Shown here: positions 7,138 through 14,319 of the stretch, one piece after another
Numbering within the stretch: the first letter of the stretch is position 1
Layout: each line of letters starts with the position of its first letter
NCBI RefSeq assembly: GCF_946481155.1
Contig: NZ_CAMLMK010000067.1
Span: 1 to 15,950, forward strand
DNA from: an uncultured Flavobacterium sp.
GTDB taxonomy: Bacteria; Bacteroidota; Bacteroidia; Flavobacteriales; Flavobacteriaceae
Length of the DNA stretch: 15,950 nucleotides
Direction of reading: 5' to 3'
Notes under the pieces: generated by a model
What the model saw: only the letters and a program-made list of their open reading frames with translations
Database searches by the model: none
What the model was told of the DNA's origin: nothing
Position numbers and translations under genes: made by a program

Positions 7138-10100
7138 ATGAAATTTATTGCTAAATTATTCACAGCTTTTTTATTACTTTTTAGCAGTACTCTTTTCGCG
7201 CAAGGGGGTGCCCCGTCATGTGCAGAGCTTGAAGCAAATTTTAATTTATACCAATCTTGTGCAACGAATATTCCGTTTTCCAATTCAACAGGCGGAAATA
7301 ATGAATCGTTTAACACTACCTGTATTGGCGAACCCTTTCACGGTCCTACCTGGTTTTTTATTCAAATTCAGAACAGCGGCAATATTACCCTTCAGATAAG
7401 TCAAACCAACCTGGCAGGAAACGGAACGGATGTTGACTTCGTTTTGTGGGGGCCCTTCAACAACTTAAACAATATTTGCAGCCAGCTTGATACTCCTACT
7501 GAAGTAGATTGCAGTTGGTCTAACAGCAGTATAGAAAATGTAAATATTCCTAATGCGATTTCAGGTCAGTTATATGTTCTTTTAATTGACAATTATTCCA
7601 ATGTTCCCGGAAATATTCAAATTACACAAACAGGTGGTAACGGAAGTTCAAATTGTGATTTCCTGTCCTCCGTTGATATCGTGGATTCTGCAAATCTTGA
7701 AATTACACAACTCGATTATTGCAAACCTCAGACTAAAGACATCACCGCAAGGGTTGACATTTCAGATTTTCCCGGACTGCCTGCAAACTTACGTTTTAAT
7801 TATACCTGGTATAAAGACGGGATTCTTCTTTCCACAGTAAACGACTCCACATCACCAACAAACACAATAACAGTTTCCAGTACCGGAATTTATAAAGTAA
7901 TAGTTACTGCTTACGACATTACCACGAATCCCTCGGGTTCAACGACGGGCCTACGAGAAAGCATTGATGAAATAAGTTTTAAATTTCATAGCGCACCTAC
8001 TACAAGCATTGCCAATACCAATACCCAATGTTTGAATTCTAATCCGACCTTAAACAGTTCGATAACTAATAGCGCGCAGTTAGACACTTCTATTGATAAT
8101 TTAACATATCAATGGTACTTAAACAATGCGGCGATTCCAGGAGCAACTTCAGCAACTTATACACCAACATTACCCGGCGATTACTTTGTCAAAGTATACA
8201 ACAGCCCTTGTTCAGAAGCTAGTTCCAACACCATTCATATTGTTGCCAACCCGAATGTAACCATTGCTTCCGACAGAACTTTATGTGAAGGCGACAGCTT
8301 TACAATTACTTCTGCTAATGCAAACAGTGCTGTAAATTCTTCGCTGACCTACCAATGGTACAAAGACGGAAATCCCATTGCAGGAGCAACCGGAAGCACA
8401 TTTACTGTATCAGCTGCAAATCAGACGCTAAATACGACCTCAGTCTATTATCTGCAAACTACGGAACAGAATCTGTGTACAAACCAATCGAACGCAGTTA
8501 ACATCCGTGTAAACGCTTTGCCGGTAATAAATACAACACCGTTACTTTTGGAACAATGTGACTATATCGCTCCTACTATCGATGGTATTGCAGAGGTCAA
8601 CCTGATGCAGGCTTATGCTTATTTAACAAATAACACTCCCGGATTAACGCTATATTTTTATCAGGATATTGCTTTGACCAACCTTATAACTGATCCGGTT
8701 CATTACACCAATACAACGTCACCTTTTTTACAGAACATCTATGTAAAAATCATCAACGAAGGTATTACACCAAATTGTACCTCTTCAGGACTTGGGACAA
8801 TTAATTTAAAAGTGAATCCTACGAGTGTGACTACGTATCCGGACATCACGCCAGTTTGCCCGGAATTAAACGCTACTTATGGCTTTGTCAACTTTGATGC
8901 GCAACGCCAATTGATTAAAAACACGTATTTTCCAAGTTCGAATGTTGACATTGCGTTCTATTTAACAACTTCTGATGCTTCGACCGAGCTGAATCCGTTA
9001 ACTAATGCTTCCCAACTTCCAATCGGCACTACTATCGTTTATACAAGAATTGAAACGAACAACAATTGTGATGGAATAGGAACTTTCACCGCTACCGTTA
9101 AAACGCCTCCGATCCAAACTGTAATTTCATCAGTAAACCTTTGCGAATCGGACAGTTTTCTTTTGAACACCAAAAATATGGAAGCGCTTATAGGTCAAAA
9201 CCCAACCGTTCAGACCAGCTATTTCAATTCCTTCAACAATGCGAAAGACAACATAAACCCAATAAACCCGAATACACCGCTTCCGCTTATTGTGGGTACA
9301 AAAACCATTTTCGTGCGTTTATATGATACACAAACACAATGTTTGTCGGTAGTAAGTTTCGATATTATAGTGTTCCCGAATCCTTCGATTTCGCAACCTT
9401 CACCGATTAAGCTTTGCGGAACGAATTTGGCAATTTTCGATTTGACCAGCAGAATTTCTCAGATTACACAAAACAATACGATTTTACAAGTTACTTTTTA
9501 TCAGTCCAATGCCGATTTAGTAGCCGGAAACCCAATACCTACGCCAAATGCTTTCACATCGGGAACGACAACAGTTTTCATTAAAGTAATAGATCCTTCA
9601 AACAACGGATGTTACAGGATTACAACCTTAAATTTAATTGTTCTTGGTTTGCCGGGAGACACCAATAATCCAACACCAATTGAACTTTGCAATGATTCCG
9701 GATTCGAAACATTCAATTTAAAAGTAAGGGAATCGCAAATGGCCGGCAGCACTCCTGTATCGGATATCGAATTTAAATACTACATTGATTTAAATGATGC
9801 GAATGCCAACAATGCAAATACTATTATAAATCCTGCAGCTTTCACCAATACGATTGCCGACTATCAAAAAATTTATGTACGCTTAAACAGCAAGGTGAAT
9901 ATTGACAGTGAAACTAACCTTAAGTGTTTCAGAATTCTTGAATTAGAATTATTTGTAAGACCTTACCCGGAAAACAATCTGGAAACCGATCCTTATATCA
10001 TTTGTATCGACAAAGATTTCAACGTAGTAACTCCTGCGATAATAGATACATATTTAAACAGCGGCACCTATACTTTTACATGGTATAATGGTTTTAACGC

Positions 10101-10746
10101 CCAAACCGGCAACGAAATTCCGGGCCAAAATGCGGATCATATAGCCATTTCTACTGAAGGTGAGTTTTCGGTAAAAGTGATTAACATTTCGAATGCAGCA
10201 CATTGCGCATCGGTATTTAATTTTACGACTAAAAACTCCTTTATTCCTTTTTCCATAACAGCAAACCCATCAGAATTAATAGCCTTTGGAGTAGAAAATA
10301 CAATAACGGCAACTGCATTTCCGCCATCAGAGGATTACTTATATTCCGTAAATGATATGGGATGGCAGACAAGCACTGTGTTTGCAAATTTAAACTTTAC
10401 AAGTTTGCACAATGACGACTATATTTTAAAAGTCAAAAACAAATATAATTGTGGTGAAATCAGCACTGTTTTCAACATTGTGGATTTTCCTAATTACTTC
10501 ACTCCAAATGGCGACGGAATTCATGACACATGGAACATTAAAGGTTCGCGCGTTCTTGATGCCGTTACCATTCTTATTTTTGACCGATACGGAAAATTAC
10601 TGAAAGAAATCAGTCCGGACGGACTTGGATGGAACGGTACTTTCAATGGTAATGCTATGCCTTCAGACGATTATTGGTTCAAGCTGATTTACACAAAAAA
10701 CAATGTAACCAAGGAATTCAAAGGCCATTTTGCGCTGAAACGATAA
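7138..10746 (+). CDS. T9SS type B sorting domain (gliding-motility C-terminal) multidomain surface protein
   Basis: This 1202-residue secreted protein begins with a signal peptide (MKFIAKLFTAFLLLFSSTLFA). An N-terminal beta-rich domain (about 22-195) has six cysteines and the segments WFFIQI, DVDFVLWGPF and LYVLLID. Three Ig-like domains are centred on the core Trp residues W224, W326 and W407 (TWYKDG, QWYLNN, QWYKDG). Five repeats of about 91-100 residues follow, each bracketed by a Cys pair: 474/547, 574/644, 669/735, 760/825 and 851/930. Residues about 1115-1202 form the CHU_C/TIGR04131-type sorting domain (FTPNGDGIHDTW, IFDRYGKLL, GWNGTFNG, DDYWFKL, ending GHFALKR). The product should cross the outer membrane through T9SS and be displayed or released; adhesion is a plausible guess only. 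Start at ATG 7138 is fixed by the signal peptide; an upstream ATG at 7012 lies in the terminator and before the promoter. The gene appears monocistronic. Confidence 0.93.
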   Translation: MKFIAKLFTAFLLLFSSTLFAQGGAPSCAELEANFNLYQSCATNIPFSNSTGGNNESFNTTCIGEPFHGPTWFFIQIQNSGNITLQISQTNLAGNGTDVDFVLWGPFNNLNNICSQLDTPTEVDCSWSNSSIENVNIPNAISGQLYVLLIDNYSNVPGNIQITQTGGNGSSNCDFLSSVDIVDSANLEITQLDYCKPQTKDITARVDISDFPGLPANLRFNYTWYKDGILLSTVNDSTSPTNTITVSSTGIYKVIVTAYDITTNPSGSTTGLRESIDEISFKFHSAPTTSIANTNTQCLNSNPTLNSSITNSAQLDTSIDNLTYQWYLNNAAIPGATSATYTPTLPGDYFVKVYNSPCSEASSNTIHIVANPNVTIASDRTLCEGDSFTITSANANSAVNSSLTYQWYKDGNPIAGATGSTFTVSAANQTLNTTSVYYLQTTEQNLCTNQSNAVNIRVNALPVINTTPLLLEQCDYIAPTIDGIAEVNLMQAYAYLTNNTPGLTLYFYQDIALTNLITDPVHYTNTTSPFLQNIYVKIINEGITPNCTSSGLGTINLKVNPTSVTTYPDITPVCPELNATYGFVNFDAQRQLIKNTYFPSSNVDIAFYLTTSDASTELNPLTNASQLPIGTTIVYTRIETNNNCDGIGTFTATVKTPPIQTVISSVNLCESDSFLLNTKNMEALIGQNPTVQTSYFNSFNNAKDNINPINPNTPLPLIVGTKTIFVRLYDTQTQCLSVVSFDIIVFPNPSISQPSPIKLCGTNLAIFDLTSRISQITQNNTILQVTFYQSNADLVAGNPIPTPNAFTSGTTTVFIKVIDPSNNGCYRITTLNLIVLGLPGDTNNPTPIELCNDSGFETFNLKVRESQMAGSTPVSDIEFKYYIDLNDANANNANTIINPAAFTNTIADYQKIYVRLNSKVNIDSETNLKCFRILELELFVRPYPENNLETDPYIICIDKDFNVVTPAIIDTYLNSGTYTFTWYNGFNAQTGNEIPGQNADHIAISTEGEFSVKVINISNAAHCASVFNFTTKNSFIPFSITANPSELIAFGVENTITATAFPPSEDYLYSVNDMGWQTSTVFANLNFTSLHNDDYILKVKNKYNCGEISTVFNIVDFPNYFTPNGDGIHDTWNIKGSRVLDAVTILIFDRYGKLLKEISPDGLGWNGTFNGNAMPSDDYWFKLIYTKNNVTKEFKGHFALKR

Positions 10747-10816
10747 AAAAGAAGCATTTGTCCTACTTTAATTGCAAGGTCCTTTTTCTGAATAAAGATT
10801 TATCGACAGAATATTG

Positions 10817-10824
10817 TATTTTTG
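10817..10824 (+). promoter_or_regulatory. -7 promoter element for map
   Basis: TATTTTTG matches TAnnTTTG and lies 21 bases before the map ATG at 10846. A matching -33 TTTG is not evident. The 99-base gap after the T9SS cargo gene shows no convincing terminator hairpin. Confidence 0.6.
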
Positions 10825-10845
10825 CAGTTCAACAATTTTGTAGCT

Positions 10846-11664
10846 ATGATTATCGTAAAAACACGTGAAGAAATAGAACTAATGCGCGAAAGCGCATTAA
10901 TCGTTTCCAAGACCCTGGGAATGATTGCTTCGGAAATCAAACCCGGCGTGAGCACTTTATACTTAGATAAATTAGCCGAAACCTTTATCAGGGATCACGG
11001 CGCAACTCCGGCATTTTTAGGCATGTACGGTTTTCCGAACTCGCTTTGCATGAGTCCGGGCGCTCAGGTGGTACACGGAATTCCAACAGACAAACCTCTG
11101 GAAGACGGCGAAATCATTTCGGTAGACTGTGGGGCTTTGAAAAACGGATTTTATGGTGATCATGCTTATACGTTTGAAGTGGGTGAAGTAAATGAAACGA
11201 CTAAAAAGCTTTTAAAAGTCACCAAAGAATCTTTATACGTTGGAATCCGCGAACTGAAAGTCGGCAACCGGACTGAGGATGTTGGCAACGCCATTCAGAA
11301 ATATTGCGAAAGTCATGGTTATGGTGTCGTTCGCGAATTGGTCGGACACGGATTAGGCCGTACAATGCACGAAGCTCCCGAAATGCCGAATTACGGTAAA
11401 AAAGGGCGTGGAAAATTATTGATTGAAGGCATGGTAGTCGCTATCGAACCGATGATTAATCAGGGAACGAAAAACATCAAACAACATAAAGACGGCTGGA
11501 CAATCACGACCGCTGACGGAAAACCATCCGCTCATTTTGAGCATGACGTGGCTATTATTGACGGGAAGCCGGAATTGCTTTCCACGTTTGGCTATATTTA
11601 CAAAGCATTGGGAATCACATCCGATGAAGAGAACGAATTCAGAAAACAGCCTTTGGTTTTGTAA
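10846..11664 (+). CDS. map: Type I methionine aminopeptidase
   Basis: This enzyme removes the initiator methionine from nascent proteins in the cytoplasm and needs two divalent metal ions. The 272-residue protein carries all five metal ligands: Asp94 in SVDCG, Asp105 in YGDHAYTF, His168 in GHGLGRTMHE, Glu201 in AIEPM and Glu232 in HFEHDVAI. Substrate-site His79 lies in VVHGIP. There is no N-terminal zinc-finger or SH3-binding extension, so it is the short bacterial form. Start MIIVKTREEIELMR is the conserved N-terminus; an in-frame ATG at 10822 lies within the -7 element. The stop TAA shares its last A with the start of the following methyltransferase gene (TAATG), so translation of the two is probably coupled. 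Confidence 0.96.
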   Translation: MIIVKTREEIELMRESALIVSKTLGMIASEIKPGVSTLYLDKLAETFIRDHGATPAFLGMYGFPNSLCMSPGAQVVHGIPTDKPLEDGEIISVDCGALKNGFYGDHAYTFEVGEVNETTKKLLKVTKESLYVGIRELKVGNRTEDVGNAIQKYCESHGYGVVRELVGHGLGRTMHEAPEMPNYGKKGRGKLLIEGMVVAIEPMINQGTKNIKQHKDGWTITTADGKPSAHFEHDVAIIDGKPELLSTFGYIYKALGITSDEENEFRKQPLVL

Positions 11665-12434
11665 TGAAAAAAATCTTCAGATTCATATTGAATACCATTC
11701 CGCGACCGCTGTTAATTCGTCTGAGTTATATAGCGCGTCCGATTTTGGCCTTTTTGCTGAAAGGAAATAAATTCACCGACCCTATCGATGGTAAAAGCTT
11801 CCGAATGTTTTTGCCTTACGGGTATGGAACCCAGCGAAGCAATGTTTTGTCGCCAAGCACTTTATCTTTGGAAAGACATCGTTTGCTATGGCTGTACCTA
11901 CAAAATAAAACTGATTTTTTCACTTCTGCCGAAAAAAAGAAAGTACTGCATTTCGCACCGGAGCAGGCATTCTATAAGTTATTCCGAAATCAGAAGAATA
12001 TCGACTATACTACCACTGATTTGTTTTCTCCATTAGCCGATGTTAAGGCTGATATCTGCAATTTGCCTTTTGAAGACAATTCATATGACATTATTTTCTG
12101 CAATCACGTTTTGGAACACATTCCTGATGACACCAAAGCGATGCTGGAACTTTATCGTGTTTTAAAACCCGGCGGCATGGGGATTTTCCAGATTCCGCAA
12201 GACTTAACCAGAGCAACGACATTTTCAGATGACACCATTACCGATCCGAAAGAACGCGCAAAAATCTTCGGGCAGTACGATCATGTTCGAGTTTATGGAA
12301 GGGATTATTTCGACAAGCTAAAAACCATCGGCTTTAAAGTAGTTGAAGAAGATTATACCAATAAAATCACTCCGGAGCTTGTGGAGAAATATTGTTTGGC
12401 TAAAGGCGAAATTATTCCGGTTTGCTATAAATAG
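11664..12434 (+). CDS. Class I SAM methyltransferase-like protein with degenerate Zn-ribbon region
   Basis: This 256-residue protein has a Methyltransf_11-like core: VLHFAPE (94-100) at the motif I position, TTTDLFSP (117-123), DICNLPFEDNSYDIIFCNHVLEHI (130-153, the post-I to motif II region) and YRVLKPGGMGIFQIP (164-178). Motif I lacks the usual glycine-rich SAM loop. A basic and hydrophobic N-terminus (1-33) could contact the membrane. Residues 37-79 recall homologues that I remember carrying two CPxC pairs before SLERHRLLWLYL. Here the Cys positions read DPID (39-42) and SPST (63-66), so zinc binding there is unlikely. The substrate is unknown. ATG 11664 overlaps the map stop by one base, implying coupled translation, although no functional link to methionine removal is known. 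The call as a SAM-dependent methyltransferase family member is firm; activity is not. Confidence 0.85.
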   Translation: MKKIFRFILNTIPRPLLIRLSYIARPILAFLLKGNKFTDPIDGKSFRMFLPYGYGTQRSNVLSPSTLSLERHRLLWLYLQNKTDFFTSAEKKKVLHFAPEQAFYKLFRNQKNIDYTTTDLFSPLADVKADICNLPFEDNSYDIIFCNHVLEHIPDDTKAMLELYRVLKPGGMGIFQIPQDLTRATTFSDDTITDPKERAKIFGQYDHVRVYGRDYFDKLKTIGFKVVEEDYTNKITPELVEKYCLAKGEIIPVCYK

Positions 12435-12462
12435 CAATTTCATCATTGGAATGAAATTTGCT
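12422..12462. repeat. Two overlapping inverted repeats at the methyltransferase stop codon, possible terminator
   Basis: TTGCTAT-AA-ATAGCAA (12422-12437) is a perfect 7-base inverted repeat enclosing the stop codon. AGCAATTTCAT (12433-12443) pairs with ATGAAATTTGCT (12451-12462), with one bulged base and a 7-base loop. Both use the AGCAA segment at 12433-12437, so the two RNA hairpins exclude each other. The second could terminate transcription, but no clean T run follows. Confidence 0.4.
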
Positions 12463-12476
12463 TTAAAGAAAATCAT

Positions 12477-12496
12477 TACTTTTATAATATTATAAA
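12477..12496 (+). promoter_or_regulatory. Weak promoter/operator candidate before the T9SS plug gene
   Basis: TACTTTTA (12477-12484) matches the flavobacterial -7 consensus except for the final G. It runs into a perfect 16-base palindrome, TTTATAATATTATAAA (12481-12496), that ends 7 bases before the ATG at 12504. The palindrome is purely A/T and could be chance, an operator or a transcript-start hairpin. Confidence 0.3.
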
Positions 12497-12503
12497 TACG
12501 ATT

Positions 12504-13754
12504 ATGATTTTCAGCAAAAAATACATTTTCCTGCTTTTTCTGGTTAGCATGAATCTTTTTTCACAAGTCGAAAAAGAAGTCGCTCCACCATTCAACATCA
12601 AGACTATAGCCTTCGTGCAGAATGGAAACGTTACCATTCCCATGTTTCGTTTAGGAGAAACTTTCCAATTGGAATTCGATGACCTTTACGGAAATGAAGC
12701 CGATTATTACTATACGATTACCCAATACAATTACGACTGGACACCAACATCATTGGCGAAATCCGAATACATGTATGGCATGGACGACCAGCGCATCATG
12801 AACTATCAGAATTCTTTCAATACGCTTCAGATTTATTCCCACTATTCCCAAACGTTCCCCAATAAATTCAACCGCATTTTACTGACCGGGAATTATATGA
12901 TTAAAGTTTTCAATTCCGATAAGGAAATCGTTTTTTCACGGAAGTTTATCCTTTTTAACGAACAGGTTACCGTTCCGCTGCAGATAAAGCGTTCCCGTGA
13001 TTTATCGACAATAGAAGGCATGCAAAATCTCGATTTCATGGTAAAAATGGGGGACAATATTTTACAGAATCCGATTCAGAATGTCAGAGTCGCTTTATTT
13101 CAGAACGGAAGATTTGACAATGCGATTTACAACATCAAACCACAATACACCCTTGGCTCCGATTTGATTTACCGCTATAACAAGGAAACACAGTTTTGGG
13201 CCGGGAACGAATTTTTATATTACGAAAACAAGGACATTCGCGGAGTCAGCAATAACATCGGACAGGTAACTGCCGGGGAGATTTACAATACGCATTTGTA
13301 TATGAATACGTCCCGAAAAAACAATCCGTACACTTATTTCCCGGATATTAATGGCGGTTTTTTACCGAATAAGCTCAATGCAGAGAACAATAACCTGGAA
13401 TCTGATTATTCATGGGTCTATTTCACCTTAAACACGAATACCTTCATGGATAAGAATGATGTTTATGTAGTGGGAATGTTCAACAATTATATGCTTACAC
13501 CAGAATACAAAATGGATTACAATGCAGATAAAGGCTTATTTGAAAAAGCAATTCTGATTAAGCAGGGCTTCACCAATTATCAATATGTCATCGCCGATAA
13601 AAACGGAAAGATCGATAACGAAAATGCGGTGGACGGAAATTTTTATCAAACTGAGAACAATTATTTTGTTTTAGTATATTACCGAGGCAATAATGACCGT
13701 TACGATCAGGTTATTGGAAGAGGAATTGCTAATTCAGAAGTAATTACAAATTAA
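12504..13754 (+). CDS. Type IX secretion system plug protein (DUF5103)
   Basis: This 416-residue protein has an N-terminal signal peptide (MIFSKKYIFLLFLVSMNLFS, followed by Q). It matches the DUF5103 family: PPFNIKTIAFVQNG, an early strand block with YYYTITQYNYDW (about 68-79), FNRILLTGNYMIKVF (about 122-136), and a C-terminal Tyr/Asn-rich part (WVYFTLNTNT, YVVGMFNNYMLTPEY, NYQYVIAD, NYFVLVYYRGNNDRYDQVIG). Members of this family are described as the Plug that closes the SprA outer-membrane translocon of T9SS on its periplasmic side in Flavobacterium johnsoniae. It would thus serve the same export route as the cargo protein at 7138-10746. It stands alone, 69 bases after the methyltransferase gene and 73 before apaG. 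The family call is good; the role in this organism is by homology. Confidence 0.85.
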   Translation: MIFSKKYIFLLFLVSMNLFSQVEKEVAPPFNIKTIAFVQNGNVTIPMFRLGETFQLEFDDLYGNEADYYYTITQYNYDWTPTSLAKSEYMYGMDDQRIMNYQNSFNTLQIYSHYSQTFPNKFNRILLTGNYMIKVFNSDKEIVFSRKFILFNEQVTVPLQIKRSRDLSTIEGMQNLDFMVKMGDNILQNPIQNVRVALFQNGRFDNAIYNIKPQYTLGSDLIYRYNKETQFWAGNEFLYYENKDIRGVSNNIGQVTAGEIYNTHLYMNTSRKNNPYTYFPDINGGFLPNKLNAENNNLESDYSWVYFTLNTNTFMDKNDVYVVGMFNNYMLTPEYKMDYNADKGLFEKAILIKQGFTNYQYVIADKNGKIDNENAVDGNFYQTENNYFVLVYYRGNNDRYDQVIGRGIANSEVITN

Positions 13755-13792
13755 ATAATTGATAATTTTTACCATCAAAAATAAATATTTCC

Positions 13793-13800
13793 TATTTTTG
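13793..13800 (+). promoter_or_regulatory. -7 promoter element for apaG
   Basis: TATTTTTG matches TAnnTTTG and lies 27 bases before the apaG ATG at 13828. Upstream there is only a T run (13766-13770) near the expected -33 position, without the G. Confidence 0.55.
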
Positions 13801-13813
13801 AAATTATAAATCA

Positions 13814-13829
13814 ATTTTTCCTGAAAAAT
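13814..13829 (+). repeat. Inverted repeat covering the apaG start codon
   Basis: ATTTTTC (13814-13820) and GAAAAAT (13823-13829) are perfect reverse complements separated by CT. The right arm includes the A and T of the ATG at 13828. In RNA this gives at most a weak A-U hairpin, so effects on translation are speculative. Confidence 0.3.
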
Positions 13830-14214
13830 GGTTTCACAAATAACAAGCGGCATTAAGATTTCGGTTCTGACTAGTTTTGAAGGCACCTACTTCAAAAACT
13901 ACAAGATTCACTTTGCCTTCAGTTATGAGGTTACCATTGAAAATCAAAGTAAAGATTCCGTACAGTTGAACTCCCGCCATTGGGAAATCCATGATTCGCT
14001 CAACGATATGGAAGTGGTAGATGGCGAAGGCGTAATCGGAAAAAAACCCGTGCTGAAACCTGGCGAAAAACACACTTACAGTTCCGGATGCCTGCTTTCT
14101 TCTCCGTTTGGAGCGATGCGTGGTTACTTTAACATGGTGAATTTTACTTCTACCCGAAGCTTCCGCGTAATCATCCCGACTTTTAAACTGAGCGCTCCTT
14201 TCGCGCTGAATTAA
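13828..14214 (+). CDS. apaG: ApaG family protein (DUF525)
   Basis: This 128-residue cytoplasmic protein of the ApaG/DUF525 family has a fibronectin-III-like beta fold. The family signature is clear: YEVTIENQS (33-41), QLNSRHWEIHD (46-56), GEGVIGKKPVLKPGE (66-80) and YSSGCLLSSPFGAMRGYF (84-101). Length equals the usual 125-130 residues. The family is linked to Co2+/Mg2+ resistance by enterobacterial genetics, but its biochemical function is unsettled. The chosen ATG gives the conserved N-terminus (MVSQITSGIKISV) and follows a TAnnTTTG element. It is flanked by the T9SS plug gene and pruA, both on the same strand, with 73- and 105-base gaps, so it is probably transcribed on its own. Confidence 0.93.
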   Translation: MVSQITSGIKISVLTSFEGTYFKNYKIHFAFSYEVTIENQSKDSVQLNSRHWEIHDSLNDMEVVDGEGVIGKKPVLKPGEKHTYSSGCLLSSPFGAMRGYFNMVNFTSTRSFRVIIPTFKLSAPFALN

Positions 14215-14250
14215 TCTTCTAATTTTACAAAAGCATTAACAACTTCCCGA

Positions 14251-14266
14251 TTAGCTAATTGGCTAA
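14251..14266. repeat. Small inverted repeat between apaG and pruA
   Basis: TTAGC (14251-14255) and GCTAA (14262-14266) are reverse complements with a 6-base loop. It lies just upstream of the possible pruA promoter and 37 bases after the apaG stop. It could be a weak terminator or an operator half-site pair; the short stem makes chance likely. Confidence 0.25.
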
Positions 14267-14273
14267 TAATTTG

Positions 14274-14281
14274 TATCTTCG
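14274..14281 (+). promoter_or_regulatory. Possible -7 element for pruA
   Basis: TATCTTCG differs from TAnnTTTG at one position and lies 38 bases before the ATG at 14320. A short palindrome, TTCGCGAA (14283-14290), follows directly and would lie near the transcription start, where a regulator could act. Both are suggestions from sequence alone. Confidence 0.4.
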
Positions 14282-14319
14282 CTTCGCGAAATTTTTGATA
14301 ACACAAACTATAACAAATT

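Noticed and set aside
9141..9326. Short plus-strand frame inside the T9SS cargo gene
   Set aside because: It is out of frame with a clearly coding domain and has no protein-like features.
10747..10845. Possible terminator or small RNA between the T9SS cargo gene and map
   Set aside because: No stable inverted repeat with a T run was found; only the -7 element of map is convincing.
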